DNA of 64,000 nucleotides from Dicyema japonicum (Eukaryota; Dicyemida; Rhombozoa; Dicyemidae). A model generated the notes under the pieces. It had not been told where the DNA came from, did no database searches, and saw nothing but the letters and a program-made list of their open reading frames with translations. This document shows positions 12,180 to 23,289 of this stretch, one piece after another. Each line of letters opens with the position of its first letter. Within the stretch, counting starts at the first letter, position 1. The stretch is taken from assembly GCA_011109175.1 (NCBI GenBank), contig RDEW01000022.1, positions 124,001-188,000 on the forward strand. Direction: 5' to 3'. A program made the position numbers and the translations under genes.

Positions 12180-13440
12180 TTGTATCTTTTCATTATATTA
12201 ATCTTTGCTTTCATTAGTTTCGTCTCATTGACCATCGAGATGTCAACCTTGGAGGCCCCTGCGAGTAGTGCAGCTCATTATGCCTTTCCTCTAGGAATCG
12301 GCATTCCGAAATTTAGAGAAACATGAAAAGTAAGATCCCTTTGAAAAACTATTAAATAATTCTCAACTTTCTTAATAAAACTCAGTAATTAACACGACCT
12401 ATAAAAAGCGAATTTATAATTTTAATTTCTAAGATCTACTTTACAATTCTAAAATCATTTTTTTCTAAATTGAGTTAGCTTATCTTGCTGTGGAAAGCAT
12501 AGTTGACCAGACATTAGATCTACCATAAATAAGACAAGGTTCCAAGCAATGCTTTGTTTTGGGGTTGACGAGTGACACCGTCATCAGTGTTTCAACACAG
12601 CAGAACTGGATTGTTTTCTGGAACTCACACACAAAGAACAGAACACTTTCAATCAAGCCTTGGATTATTTATCATTACATTAGACATATTGTTCACACGT
12701 GGGGTCACGTAGTTCAGAAAAGTATTGAGCCATCAGATGTCACCTAGCAAACTGTTACTTGAGCAAGTGGACCCTTCTGAAAGATTAATTTCAGGCCTGG
12801 ATCCTGCATGCAATCACGCTTTCTTTGTTCAGAACTTCGGGTTTCCAATATCTCCCGAATCTGACACGTCGTCCATGTTCTCAAAGTAGGAAGACAAGGT
12901 TGTAATCAATCATAAGCTAAGTAGACATTTTGTGAAATTGAGGAACATCACCACTTCAACCCCTCGATCGATTAATCACTCTGTTAACCTTTTTGGAAAA
13001 TAAAGTCGCCGCGAAATTAGAAGTGAGATCGTAGCTGGAATAATTTATTTTCTCCCGTTCTATCCGAATGAAAGAAACCGGTGGTTAACAAGAACTCTAA
13101 AGCCAAAACGGACGCTCCCAGAGCTGGAATGATAGTCTCGCGACCTGATAACGGTTCCACAGCGTCTAATAAATTTATTATTTATTTTAAAGCCCAAAGA
13201 CCACCAATAAAGTATTAATTCGCTAAATTAAGTGATTCCAGTTTCCAACATCTCTCAAACTCTCTTCGAATTCTCCGCCAGTTAACCAACAACGTTTCTA
13301 AGTGTCTTATTTCTGCAGAGGAATTCTATCGGAGTGCACTTTTTTAATGCCGTTCTGAATTCTTCCTCATGAACTACCTTCTCTCTGAATGGGTTTCCTA
13401 GCTCATTGAACATACGTAGGAAGCCCTGGCCATTTCTCAC
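12180..13440. other. Non-coding; contains a dispersed inverted repeat
   Basis: No gene recognised. The segment 12300-12510 is an inverted copy of 34440-34625 (shared string taattaacacga/tcgtgttaatta in complementary orientation). A 35-40 nt segment at 12490-12530 (agttgaccagacattagat...) recurs at 23546. Confidence 0.5.
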
Positions 13441-13639
13441 CGTTGCCTCCGAAAGAAACTGGGGATGGATATGAGTCTGAATGCATATTCCTCATGATCT
13501 TCTGTCCTAGAGAGTTTATAAATTCGACCCTCGTAGAAAGAATACCGAAGCTCTGTTTAATAAATCATTCAATTAATTTCAAAAATTTAGAAAACTGTAA
13601 GAGATTAACAAAAACTAATGATGATCATATGAAATTTAT

Positions 13640-14314
13640 AAAATACTTCCTCTCTTCGAGCGAATATCTGAGCTACTAACAGAGGGAAAACGAGAGAACT
13701 CAGCCACACCTAACTCTAAGATCACCAACTCAACCTTGAATAGCGAACTTGTGATTTAAGCTTCAGCCAAGAAACAGCCTCGTCAGGAGAAGCACGAGAC
13801 TCAATGGAATTCTATTCCGGTGTTAATAAACAGCAAATCAGCTTTGTTCTTCTATATCTTCACCAAAAAAACACGCCATCAAATTTGCATTACAAACGAG
13901 ATGTTTGCTCGTTCATCCCCCTAGAATAATCATCTCAGTATTGATAGCCTTCATGGAAAGTAAGTTAATCTTTCGAACGTCTTTAATAATGTCAAGTTTG
14001 AGTCCAGGACGGCCAAAAGAGTGGACAAACAACATATCTCCAATAGAACCCTGAGTCAAAGCGGGACAAAAAACCGGGATATCGTTCTACAATATATTTA
14101 AGTCAAATTTCCTTGTTAGCCCAATAAATATGTAACTTTCGTTATTATTCTCTTTTCCTAGTCGCTGACCTAACTTGGAAGAAGTCCATTTGTATTCTGA
14201 GGAGTTATTACATATGTTTACATATTTTTGGTTAATAATAGGCATAATCCAAGTGTCGAATGCACAATAATTGTTATTCGGAATCAAAATGTAACCTTTT
14301 ACGTGCGAAATCAC
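13640..14314 (-). pseudogene. DHPS: Deoxyhypusine synthase pseudogene, copy A
   Basis: The minus strand encodes recognisable deoxyhypusine synthase, the NAD-dependent enzyme that makes the deoxyhypusine residue of eIF5A. In order: [73 protein letters not shown], then SKHLVCNANLM, which keeps the lysine of the family's catalytic KHH(I) block. The C-terminus (SSLVFPLLVA) is further on. Micro-introns of 23-27 nt fit between several blocks. Lesions: an in-frame TGA just after MIILGG, frameshifts around the NTGIEFH segment, and a one-base loss before the last exon. The N-terminal third is absent. The TGA is shared with copy B, so decay began before duplication. Confidence 0.75.
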
Positions 14315-14639
14315 AACTACCAGCTAGATTAACTCACACTCTCTCAATTTCTCCTCTTCTAGTGTGAAATCTCCTAAATACATTCTTCCAAGGCATTTGA
14401 TCAGATCCACCTCTATCCCCACCGGTCACTGAACAGTCAATCTGAGGAATAACAAAAATATAATATGGAACAATGTAGGATTTGTATAGGGAAATATCTT
14501 ATATTCTTGCATCACCATTATTTTGTGGAGATTTAAAGGTTGCCACCTGATTACTAAAACTAAGTAGAAAAAATAATTGATTTATATAACCAAAAAAATT
14601 AATTAACGAGTAAATTAACTAATTAAGCGGATTTTAATC

Positions 14640-15130
14640 CAGATTGCTGGTAATTCCTCTTCTTCTCTTAGAAGAGTGTGCCATAAACTCCCTGTTACTC
14701 TCTCATCAGATTCAGTCCAGTGGCTGTCCTCACGGCATTCCAGTTCCACAAGTTGGAGGTAGCGAGGCCTACTCTTCACCGTATACCTTCATCCCATGCT
14801 TATGTTCAATGAGCATACTTTAGAGCGTTCTCTTCACACAACCGATTGGATGTAAGTCCTCGTTGATTCTTCAATAGATAATTTATCCATATGATTCTTG
14901 AAGCATCTTGAGACAACTCCATCCCTCGTCAAAACTACTGGAATAATCTTCACTTGGCATTCATAGAGTAGCCAAAGTTCATTTGCAAGCAAGTCATATT
15001 TGTGAGGTTTCTCTACTTCAACTTGCTTTAGTCGGCCTTGTGAGGTTGCCAGCTTCGATTCGGGTTATCTCCTTCTTTATTAGTCGTAAACAAAAATATC
15101 AGGTTTATTGAATTGGACTTTTGTTTCTTT
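14640..15130 (-). mobile_element. C-terminal fragment of a LINE with restriction-like endonuclease
   Basis: Minus-strand frames contain KPDIFVYD and further on YDLLANEL and KIIPVVL. These fit the C-terminal restriction-like endonuclease region (KPD motif, then a conserved 'VVPVVIG' block) of early-branching non-LTR elements of the R2/NeSL type. Frames are broken several times. The N-terminal part of the same class of element may be represented by the fragment at 20.44-20.75 kb. Confidence 0.5.
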
Positions 15131-15179
15131 GATAATCTACGTGTCAACTCTGATTTCGACATGTCAACCTGATTACGAA

Positions 15180-16200
15180 AACTAAGTAGAAAAAATAATT
15201 GATTTATATAAATAGAAAATCAAAATAATAAATAAATTAATTTAATAATCGTTTATTTTACATAAAATTCTTAATTATAAAAATTAAAATAAATTGATTT
15301 TGATGCAGCTTATCAATATCATGTCGAAAAGTACAAGATTGGTACGTTTGGGACTGAAATCGTTGAATCCTAATGGAAAATTATGAAACACACAAACAGG
15401 GTTATGGAAGAGTATCACTGTGAATGTAAGAAATACTATGGTTGGCCAAGTTACTATCAGTTATGAATAACGATTTGAATTAACAATATTTTTTATGTAT
15501 ATAAGACCATAACATCATTCCCTTGCGATAATACCACATGAAAGAGTCGATTTGATTGATTTGAAAATATTAGAATTTTATCACAAATTGCTTTTAATGT
15601 CATTGATGTTTATAGCAATTTTTAAAAATTAAGCTTAAAAATAAAACTTCTGAAAAACATGTGCTATGACCATGGAGCTTAAAAAAATTTTAGTTTGACA
15701 AAGGATGTTTGATCACCTCAAGGAAGACCTTCTTCTTAATAGACTAAGAAGATATTATAAAGTGATGTATGAGACGATCAGGTACATAAATGTCTACTCT
15801 CGAGTCACATTTGGCCTAATGGAGAGAATGTGTGTCTCATTTTGATTGGTCTATATCCCAGTTCAGTCGATTTGTGTCCTATTTGATCGTCAGATACTAT
15901 AAACTAAATTGAACTTGTTTGAGTGATTAAGTCGATTAAAAATGATCATCTAATATTTGACGGGAATTAAATTTTCCTTTCCATCCAAGTTCTTGACCAC
16001 TTGGTGTGCCTCCGTTGGGGTCGCCATACAGGCTTACAAGACAATATTAACAGAATCGGACACTGACACCAAAGACAGTTATATAAAAGCTCAAATCTGA
16101 TTGAAACTTGTTATGAAGAGTAAATGAATTAGTAGTCAATCGTATAAATCTCCACGGGGGATTGTGGAATGTGAGAAGTGAACTGAGCTGTTAGTAGTTT
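15180..16200. other. AT-rich, no gene seen
   Basis: No open frame with family resemblance, no repeats shared with the rest of the window that I could see, and no RNA gene signature. Confidence 0.4.
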
Positions 16201-16214
16201 ATGTTTTTGTATTC

Positions 16215-16760
16215 TTAGTTATGAGAACAGGAATCACCGAGAAAGAAAGACAAAAGTAAAGTCAACTAGTTAGGTGATCCTAGTTCCCGCAACCAAACGT
16301 GCCATCTTAAGCCTATGCTCTCCATTGTTCCCACTGTCGGACGGAAATGCCTTCTTTGATCCTTGCAGAGGAAGCCAATTGGGGAAGGAAATTTCTTAGC
16401 CAACCGATTATCTTTTGCGTGGAAAAGTGAGAGGCTTAGTGGGTGTCCATCTTCCTCGCAAATGTAAAGAAATCCGGAACCACATGTACGAGTTGTAGAT
16501 TCCGTCAGCAGGGGAGGTATTTTTGTTCCACATTGTGGTCCCAGCATACGTATTGTTTTTGGCAGTAAGTTTATTTTTTGGATAGTACCTCTGATAACGC
16601 GAATCACCACGCAGCAGAGGCATATTACACAGCTGCGCGATTGTCTGACGGTACATGGTTCCGATTGCTTTAATCACATTCGCTGGGTTTTCTGGATGAG
16701 GGCCCGCGTGACATTCAAATTCTGTAGTCTTTGATGAAGAATTGTTTGACATGGTAGGTA
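16215..16760 (-). mobile_element. 3' end of a CR1/jockey-like LINE (family 2)
   Basis: Two overlapping minus-strand frames (16752-16408 and 16610-16266) match the C-terminus of the LINE at 41-44 kb. For example, SGFLYICEEDGHPLSLSL corresponds to SGFLRVCEEDGNPLRLIL, and DNRLAKKFPS to ENRLDKKFPL. The element ends with the family's shared 3' tail: complement of tcacctaactagttgac, then a tttgtctttctttctcgg block at about 16228-16246. It is 5'-truncated and frameshifted. Confidence 0.75.
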
Positions 16761-17285
16761 AAATTAACGAGCAGCCTGTCGTATGTCACCCAGGATTGAG
16801 GGGTTTCTGTGACAGGTATCGAGTATTCCGATGAAGATTTTTGTTCTTCTTTGGACTGCCAATCGGAGGTGAATAGAGTGCATGATGATTTGGAGCCGAT
16901 ACCGAGAGACGGTTAGCTATCAACCAATCGTGAAAACAATCTTCTGATGTCGAACTGCTTCTTGTTGCAATGATGATATCTCAGCATAAGAAAGCAGTAG
17001 GAAGTCCTTGTCAATGTCTGCTGGCAGGTCGTGGAGGAAAAGGTTGAATAGAGTGGGGACATATGAGTTAACATAATAATTCGTTCATCGTGAATTTTAT
17101 CAATTATGTTAAGTATACATGAATCAGATTTTATAGTTACCATTGACGGGGTGACATATTTTTCATGTGGGATCCCATCCACTGCAGTAGAATAGAGAGT
17201 AATACTTTTGAGCGAAGAAAGGTTCTAGGCTTCTCTTGAGTTAGTAAATACCAAAAAAATTAGAAAATAATAGGGGTAGTTACAA

Positions 17286-19370
17286 ATGATGATGCTTGAC
17301 TATGAGCTTAAGCCACTCGTGTACGCTAGCAACTTCCATGGTGCGATTAATGTGCTTACTGTTGATAAAACCGGAACTTATTGTGGTATTGGAGGTCGCA
17401 AAGGTGTAAAAGATATTCATTTCAGTACTTCAGTTTACAAGGTAGACTCTTGTTCAGGCAGTGTCTGTCTAATGCATAAAGTGTTACGACCTTTCACGGA
17501 AGGGGGGTCATTAAGAATATCACTGACATTAGTTGGAACACCAGAATGGTTGTTACAAGTTTACCACTTTAGTCAACGTATTGGCTTCGACGATTAAGGA
17601 AATGTGTTTTACTGGGACATTAACAGGACAGAAACCCGGTTACCTTGTACAGATTTTTTGGTTTATAACGACTAGTGGACAAAAAGACAAATAAGGATGG
17701 ACTAGTCACGCACATAACGTTTGATCCACTCAGCAAACACAATCTATTGATGGCATACCAAAAAGGAGCGGTTAAAATAATGGTTGAAGTATTTGTGACA
17801 TAAAAACAAACGAAACTAGAGATTTTTCCAAGCAGAGCCATCAATCTCTGATGTTAGATTCTCCAAACATTCGAGGTCATCCTTAATTGCCACTGCTCTA
17901 ATTGATGGATCAATCAAAATATGGGATTTAAGGAATTTTAAAAGACACGTGTGTGATTTTCATGCTCACACTGGCAGAATTAATAGCATAGATTGGCATC
18001 CTGACCACAATGTGATTGTTTCGGCAGGAAAGGGACAAAATAACATTTTTTGGACTTATCTCTTATTTTTAAGATTTGGGACCTTGACCACAGCGCCGAA
18101 AAAGTTAACAAGATCAATTCTGGGTCTGGGAATATTATTAAAGTAAAATGGAGACCTGGTTACAGGTAAGACCGTTTTTTTAATCATTGGACTCAGTTCA
18201 CTTTCCTATCTGGGACCTAATGAACCCATATTCTCCATATGCAGTGATTCATTCTGATATGGAAACCGAATTAAGTATGTTGTGGTAACAGCTTTCAGTG
18301 GACATTGCTTGGAGGGGTCGGTCTGGGGAAGAGTTATTCTCTGGTGGAATCAGTAACATGTTGATCAGATTTGTTCTACAAAAGCTCAAAGAATTTCACC
18401 ACCACAATATCGTATGATTTGCATAGACATTGGAATTGATGAAATAATGACTTGTACCAGCTACAGTCTTGAAACGACAACAGATCGAAAAAAACCTGAC
18501 AAGAAGAAACTTTCTCAGGGTAGGTCTAATGTTGAGACTAAGCTTATACTGACTGAGGTACCCGTGTATGATTGATCATAGTTGAAGTCCAATTATTGGT
18601 TTGTCAAAGTCAGCTGAACAACTAAAGTTCTACGGAAGTGACCCTTCTTATTTATGTCAACAACTACTCGCAACCTCAGAAAGGCATTCATTGTAAATAG
18701 ACTTAGATTACACAAATGAAGACTATTAATGAAACAGAGCCAGTGTACACCTACAGCATTCTGAATGTGGAGGATCAGCTTGCGGGTTCTTTTCGCCTTA
18801 TTTTTAGTCATTCACAACAATCTTCAGACTGATTCGAGGTTTGAGGCTCGTAGGGTATTATTGAATCCACAGTCGACACGATTGAAGTCTATGTGGAAAA
18901 GGTACTTCCCTGAATTATTCAAGGGGGACATTTAAATGGCATCCACAATGATTCTCACATTGGGGATGGACTGGTTTGGTGATTTTCTGAATGAGAAGAT
19001 GGTCCACAATTTGCTTATCATGAGATTTGTGATGAAATTCGAACTCTTTGTGGTCTCATCAAAGATCACCAAGTTCGGGGGATTCCCTGAGATTGGGGAA
19101 GAAACTCAGAATAACACAGCTTTTCGATTGAAGTGCATGAATTAGCCAGGCTGTGATGTCATGCTGCAAAATTCAACAAAATGCAACAAATGTCTTGATT
19201 ATTTGGTCATTTGCAGTTTATGGTGGCTTTTGTGTTTATTATATAATAATCCGGTTACTGGGTTGTCCACGTGGTGTCAAATATGTAAACACGGAGGACA
19301 TCTGGATCACATTACACAGTGGTTTGAAACTAACACGTACTGTCCTTCTGGATGTGGGCATGATTGAACA
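17286..19370 (+). pseudogene. WDR24: WDR24-like gene (GATOR2 subunit), decayed copy A
   Basis: WDR24 is the WD40/zinc-finger subunit of GATOR2, which activates TORC1 in response to amino acids. From 17286 the sequence gives CGIGGRK, VYKVDSC, DISWN, NVFYWDINRTETRLPC, HITFDPLSKHNLLMAYQKG, FSKHSRSSLIATALIDGS, IKIWDLRNF, INSIDWHPDHNVIVSAGKG, KVKWRP, IWDLMNPYSPYAVIHSD and DIAWRGRSGEELFSGG, i.e. a run of WD40 blades. Near 18925 GDI.MASTMILTLG fits the WDR24 linker. 19161-19367 encodes the C-terminal zinc finger, with LSTWCQICKHGGHLDHITQW then CPSGCGH. Introns of about 21-40 nt restore most joins. Lesions: a missing base in a G-run near 17510, one A fewer than copy B near 18381, a TAA at the Q of GDIQMA, and loss of about 240 bp present in copy B near 18664. 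Confidence 0.8.
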
Positions 19371-19499
19371 AATTATTTATTTTCACGACAATTTCAGTAT
19401 TTTATTATTATTATCCACAGTTCTACCATATATGGCAATCGGTGATTCATTAGTTATATTAATTAAAAAAAACGTGTTTTTCTTTTGTGGTTGATTGTA

Positions 19500-20430
19500 T
19501 GTATTTTTTTATTACGGAAACAAATCCTGTTGGCCTTCCTACTGATTTGATGTAAGAAAATACACGATCCGAAGTAGGAAATTTGGCTTCAGGGCTGCAT
19601 GAACCACCTGGAGTTAGTGGTGGACCACAACGGCCTGTACCTGACCACCTACTACCTCTGAACAGTTATCGCTCTTGCTTGTCACAATGACAAGTGTCAG
19701 TGACGAGTGAAGTTATTGGCTGCTACAAAACAAGATTCGAGTGGATTCCTCGTGGTGGATGGCAATTGACTGCCGACACTTTTAATGTGAGGTTTTCGTC
19801 GAGAAAGATCATTTCAAATGTCAAGAAATTGCTTAAGGGAGGGATCCTAAAACAGTAGTGTTGAAGTTGGGAAGTTCCCCACAAAGGAAATTGTTCCTGA
19901 TGCCTTCACAAAAATTTCTGTATGTGGAAAGTGTGTGGAGTTGAAGATTCAAATCAGAATTGTTCGGATGATAGCACGGGACGCGAGGGCTCCGGCCCGG
20001 AAAATCCCTTTCAGGCTAGTCAGAACCGATTTGCTTACTCATTAAATGCATCCATTGCAAATTATATAGATTCCCAACGACCCAGGGATCTAACGGAGTA
20101 ACAGACATTATATACGTAGGAAATATGACGTTCTACGTGGAAGTTACAAACATCAAGTAAATGGAAGGAGAATACTTAAAAGAAAATATCCGCACTTAAA
20201 GAAAATATGTGTCTTTTGATGATTTTGAAGACTAAAAAGTAAGGAGGATAAAGAAAGAATGATGAATATACTTGCATCTTATGGATATAAGAAAACACGA
20301 AAGGGAGAATTTGCCATAGTAGTTGCAGCCATTACAGACAAAATTAGAGTACAGGACAAAGACTCACAGTTCATGAGTCAGGATGGCATTCAGGAATTAT
20401 GTGTTCGAATTAAACAAAAGGTGATTCTAT
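19500..20430 (+). pseudogene. Unidentified conserved segment downstream of WDR24, copy A
   Basis: I do not recognise this. The part from 19815 to 20430 is duplicated at 29650-30250. Both copies keep similar protein fragments in one direction: KNSSVEVVKFP-like, KISVCGKCVELKIQ, VTDIIYVGNMTFYVEVTNIK, then a basic stretch and MSQDGIQELCVRIK. Conservation of peptide over several frames suggests a former gene with micro-introns. 19500-19815 has a proline-rich run (PPGVSGGPQRPVPDHLLPL). Frames are broken in both copies. No function proposed. Confidence 0.35.
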
Positions 20431-20439
20431 AGATGCTCA

Positions 20440-20750
20440 GCATACTATTTGTCAATTGGGAAAAGATGAGTGTTTATTTTTTGGGAAACCGTGTGGGAGA
20501 AAGCTAAACTAGAGATCTTTCAACGTTGTCGAAAAATGTATAACTGGAGTGGAAGAGTCTCCAGTGGATATAACACGTGACTTTATCAAGAACATAATTG
20601 AATGTTCACCGAATTGGAAATCATTTGGTTGCGATGGTGTCTATTGTTTTTTTTCACAAGAAATTAGAGGCCTTTCACAATATTTTGTGTGATGAGCTAT
20701 TGAAAATTGTTAGTGGGGAATATTCACCGGACATGTAGTTTAACAAGATT
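20440..20750 (+). mobile_element. LINE reverse transcriptase N-terminal fragment
   Basis: The frame reads FIKNIIECSPNWKSFGCDGV, then FHKKLEAFHNILCDELLKIV and GEYSPDM. This fits the start of the RT domain ('NWK-x-PG-x-DGV...FFxKKLT-x-LH') of restriction-endonuclease-type LINEs. An insertion of T residues breaks the frame after DGV. The C-terminal class match is the fragment at 14.64-15.13 kb. Confidence 0.5.
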
Positions 20751-20814
20751 TTTGATTTTAAGTGCGTGTTTTTATTAATAGTATAGATATGTAAATATTA
20801 TATAACGTTATAGC

Positions 20815-20995
20815 CACCGAGTTATCGGTCAACCAGGTCTTCTCTTCCCAGTAATATTGCTCAGCATAATGGTTCTTTCTAGAAAGTCAGAGCGGAACAT
20901 GCCAAAAGAACGCCAATCTGTGTTCTACAATTCTTCCTTCTTGCGAAATGTTTGTCTCGTTTAACCATATGGAATGTAAATAACCTTCTTATGTA
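20815..20995 (-). mobile_element. LINE C-terminal fragment (copy of 49.7-50.1 kb)
   Basis: Nearly the same DNA as 49725-49865 (shared taatattgctcagcataatg and gaacgccaatctgtgtt). On the minus strand it gives part of the conserved 'FGHV-R-DSLER-I-L' tail seen in the better copy. Too short to act. Confidence 0.65.
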
Positions 20996-21599
20996 GAGAT
21001 TAACATCATTGTATTTAGAAACTGGTTATGTATTAATCAAAAATTCTCCTTTATAAGGAACCACCTATAGATTCTTAGTCACAATTCCTTGATAATTATT
21101 AAACGATCCACTGTCATTGGCTTCCATCAAACAAAGGAATATCATGTCTACGAAAAAATCCCCATAATGGCCTATTTAAATAGACCTATTGCTTGGAAAA
21201 GAAAAACACTTATTAATCCGACGGTAAAAATGGATATAACTTAATAAGAAGCAAAGTCAATCTCTTTCCGATATATCCGGGCTTATTAAATAAATTAGTT
21301 GTACATCACTTCAAAATAATAAGAAACATTGTGTCGTGCCAGGAGGAATCGTTACCTCACGGGTGACCTGTTTAACGTGAATTGACCTTTGCTGAAAAGT
21401 CTATCTTTCTGATTGGAACATACGACAGTCATATCCTACGTCATTAGATAGCACGTTTATCCGTGTTATTAAATAAAATAACTACATAAATTAATATCCG
21501 TGTTAATAAATAAAATAACTACATAAACCTCCAAATAAAAGAAGCATAAGGACGAATCACATATTTATTAAATTTCAAATTAAGTGACGTTATTTTAAA

Positions 21600-21740
21600 T
21601 CAGTTCATTCCATCTAATGATTTTACTTAATAAGCAGCCAAATATTTGGTTCTGCTTTGCTCGCTTGGTAAAATATAATGAAGCTTTCATTTCCTCTACG
21701 GATTCCCACTTTCGCATTCCAGTCCCCGGCAATAAACAAT
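21600..21740 (-). mobile_element. Fragment of a LINE EEP endonuclease
   Basis: Minus-strand reading gives DWNAKVGIRRGNE, matching the EEP active-site block GDWNAKVG of family 1 LINEs, then FIIFYQASKAEPNIWLL. It is fused directly to a fragment of the surface-protein gene (next feature). The same fusion exists at 33225-33400, so it predates the segmental duplication. Confidence 0.55.
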
Positions 21741-21744
21741 AAGT

Positions 21745-21870
21745 ACACGTTATTGGTCCAATAGGTTCGGTATTCTATAGTTTAAAACTGCAATTATTTG
21801 CTTGAAAATATTATAAATTAGACTCTCAATTGTAACAATAAAAAATTTTCAAAGTCAAATCTTTCACTTA
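21745..21870 (-). pseudogene. Fragment of surface-protein family gene
   Basis: The minus strand matches the exon end and intron of the copy at 8.5-9.4 kb. The string aaagatttgactttgaaaat is followed by an intron ending aaataattgcag and the downstream exon. About 125 bp remain, between an EEP fragment and the start region of the plus-strand family member at 22.0 kb. Confidence 0.5.
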
Positions 21871-22022
21871 AACTACCAGTATTTTATGTTTCATTTCAAT
21901 TGCTATGAGATTGATAAATTTTTATTATATTAGAATTAAACTAAAAATTATTTGTTAATAAATATAAATTGTATCATCTTATTATATATATTCCATAACT
22001 GTGGTGTAAATCGACAATAATT

Positions 22023-23085
22023 ATGGACAATATTGCTAAAGGTTTCCAAAATTAAGCAATTCAATAGGGATTATGTTTTATTGTATTTTGATCGGCATTG
22101 CAAAGAATCTCATTGAAGTAATCAAATTACCAAATACACGGGTAACGACGTGGAGCATTAATAATATGGAGTATTCCATATTATTAAGCGGAAATATTAA
22201 TATAGATAATCAAAATGTACAAAAATATGATAATTTTAGGATAAAATTACGAATTTTGATAATTCAGATATTTCATTGAATATCTACCAATTAAATCAAA
22301 ACACTGACCGTATATCCATCATAATGGCAGTTAATAGGTTAAAAATTTACATTCGAATTACAAAAAGTAATAAGAATTATGAATTAGACAAAATGGATAT
22401 TCAAATTGATAGTACTTTGTAAAAATATGTTTAGGTAATGTGTATGCTAAATTGATTACTGATTATTTCAATAATGTATATCATTGCGGTGAACTTCAAA
22501 TTCAATTCGGTGAAGGTAGTATTCTTATAATGAACGAATTAACAATCCAAATATCCAACACAACGAAAATTAAAAATTTTTCTGGAAATGGTTATTTTTA
22601 TAATGAATTTTAGTTACTGAATGCAGATTTACTCAGCCTACTACAAGTAAACACTAATTAGTAATTTATGTCGTCTATTTAGTTATTTTTATTGCAATAT
22701 ATTTTATGCTATTATTTTAGTCGCTTCCACTACCACAACACCAATGGAGGCTACGACTCAAGGTACAATTTTTGTATTATGTGATCATCTAATATTTTTT
22801 GGATATATTTTTTATTTGATTATTTTAGTTCATTCGACTACCACAATACCAACAGAGTCTACGACCCAAGAAGCAATTTTTGTATTAATGGACCCAAATT
22901 TTTTTACACAAATATTTTATGTGACAATTCTATTTAAAACAACTACCACACCACTAACCGTGATTACGACTGAGGGTACAATTTTTATATTAATCAACCC
23001 ATACTATTTTGCACAAATATTTTATTTTCTAGTTAAAACAACAACCACAACACCAACGGAGACTACGATTGAGGGTACAATATTA
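22023..23085 (+). CDS. Surface-protein family member with Thr-rich mini-exons
   Basis: A multi-exon gene whose phases close across 23-26 nt GT-AG introns. The exons are 22023-22041, 22068-22216, 22240-22411, 22435-22590 and 22614-22646. A 74-nt intron follows, then 42-nt mini-exons at 22721-22762 and 22829-22870 and a later one at about 23039-23080. The product starts MDNIAKGIMFYCILIGIA, a plausible signal peptide. Next comes one domain with TRVTTWSINN, SIIMAVNRLKIYIRI, the closing motif VYHCGELQIQF and FSGN, then TECRFTQPTT. Each mini-exon adds a Thr-rich peptide (IASTTTTPMEATTQ, VHSTTTIPTESTTQ, VKTTTTTPTETTIE), likely an O-glycosylated stalk. All of these are phase 1. One unit near 22948 has lost its acceptor AG, and the donor after 22870 reads AA instead of GT. 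No transmembrane exon follows before the sequence changes near 23100, so the 3' end may be missing. Function unknown; predicted secreted or surface. Confidence 0.7.
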
Positions 23086-23119
23086 ATAATTATTAAAAAA
23101 TTAGACATTCTCACCTTTT

Positions 23120-23200
23120 TCTAAGGGAAATTGTCTGATTTGGGATGGGACGTGCAGAGACACCATTTCCACACGTCGCTGATAGATGCCAGACTAAGGC
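23120..23200 (+). mobile_element. Small fragment of WYLDD-type retroelement C-terminus
   Basis: The frame reads GNCLIWDGTCRDTISTRR, aligned to GRNLIWDATCVDTYSPSN of the element at 38.6-40.6 kb. Little else is recognisable. It abuts the end of the Thr-rich exon array and may have truncated that gene. Confidence 0.4.
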
Positions 23201-23289
23201 TGGTCATCATCACATGCTTCTTTTCATAGGTATCGCAATTTGCTACTCCCTTCATCGATGCTAGTCAAGTGATCTACCTTTACAGTGGT

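Larger units (their letters stand above)
13440..22450. repeat. Segmental duplication, copy A (partner 27.82-33.96 kb)
   Basis: Three stretches of this block recur in the same order and orientation in copy B. 13460-14330 matches 27830-28718, 18137-20430 matches 28727-30250, and 21461-22450 matches 33115-33962. Copy A alone keeps 14331-18136, including the first half of WDR24, and 18848-19815 with the WDR24 zinc finger. Copy B alone keeps about 240 bp of WDR24 (29246-29483) and has a LINE insertion at 30250-33095. The alignments are by eye. Confidence 0.85.
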
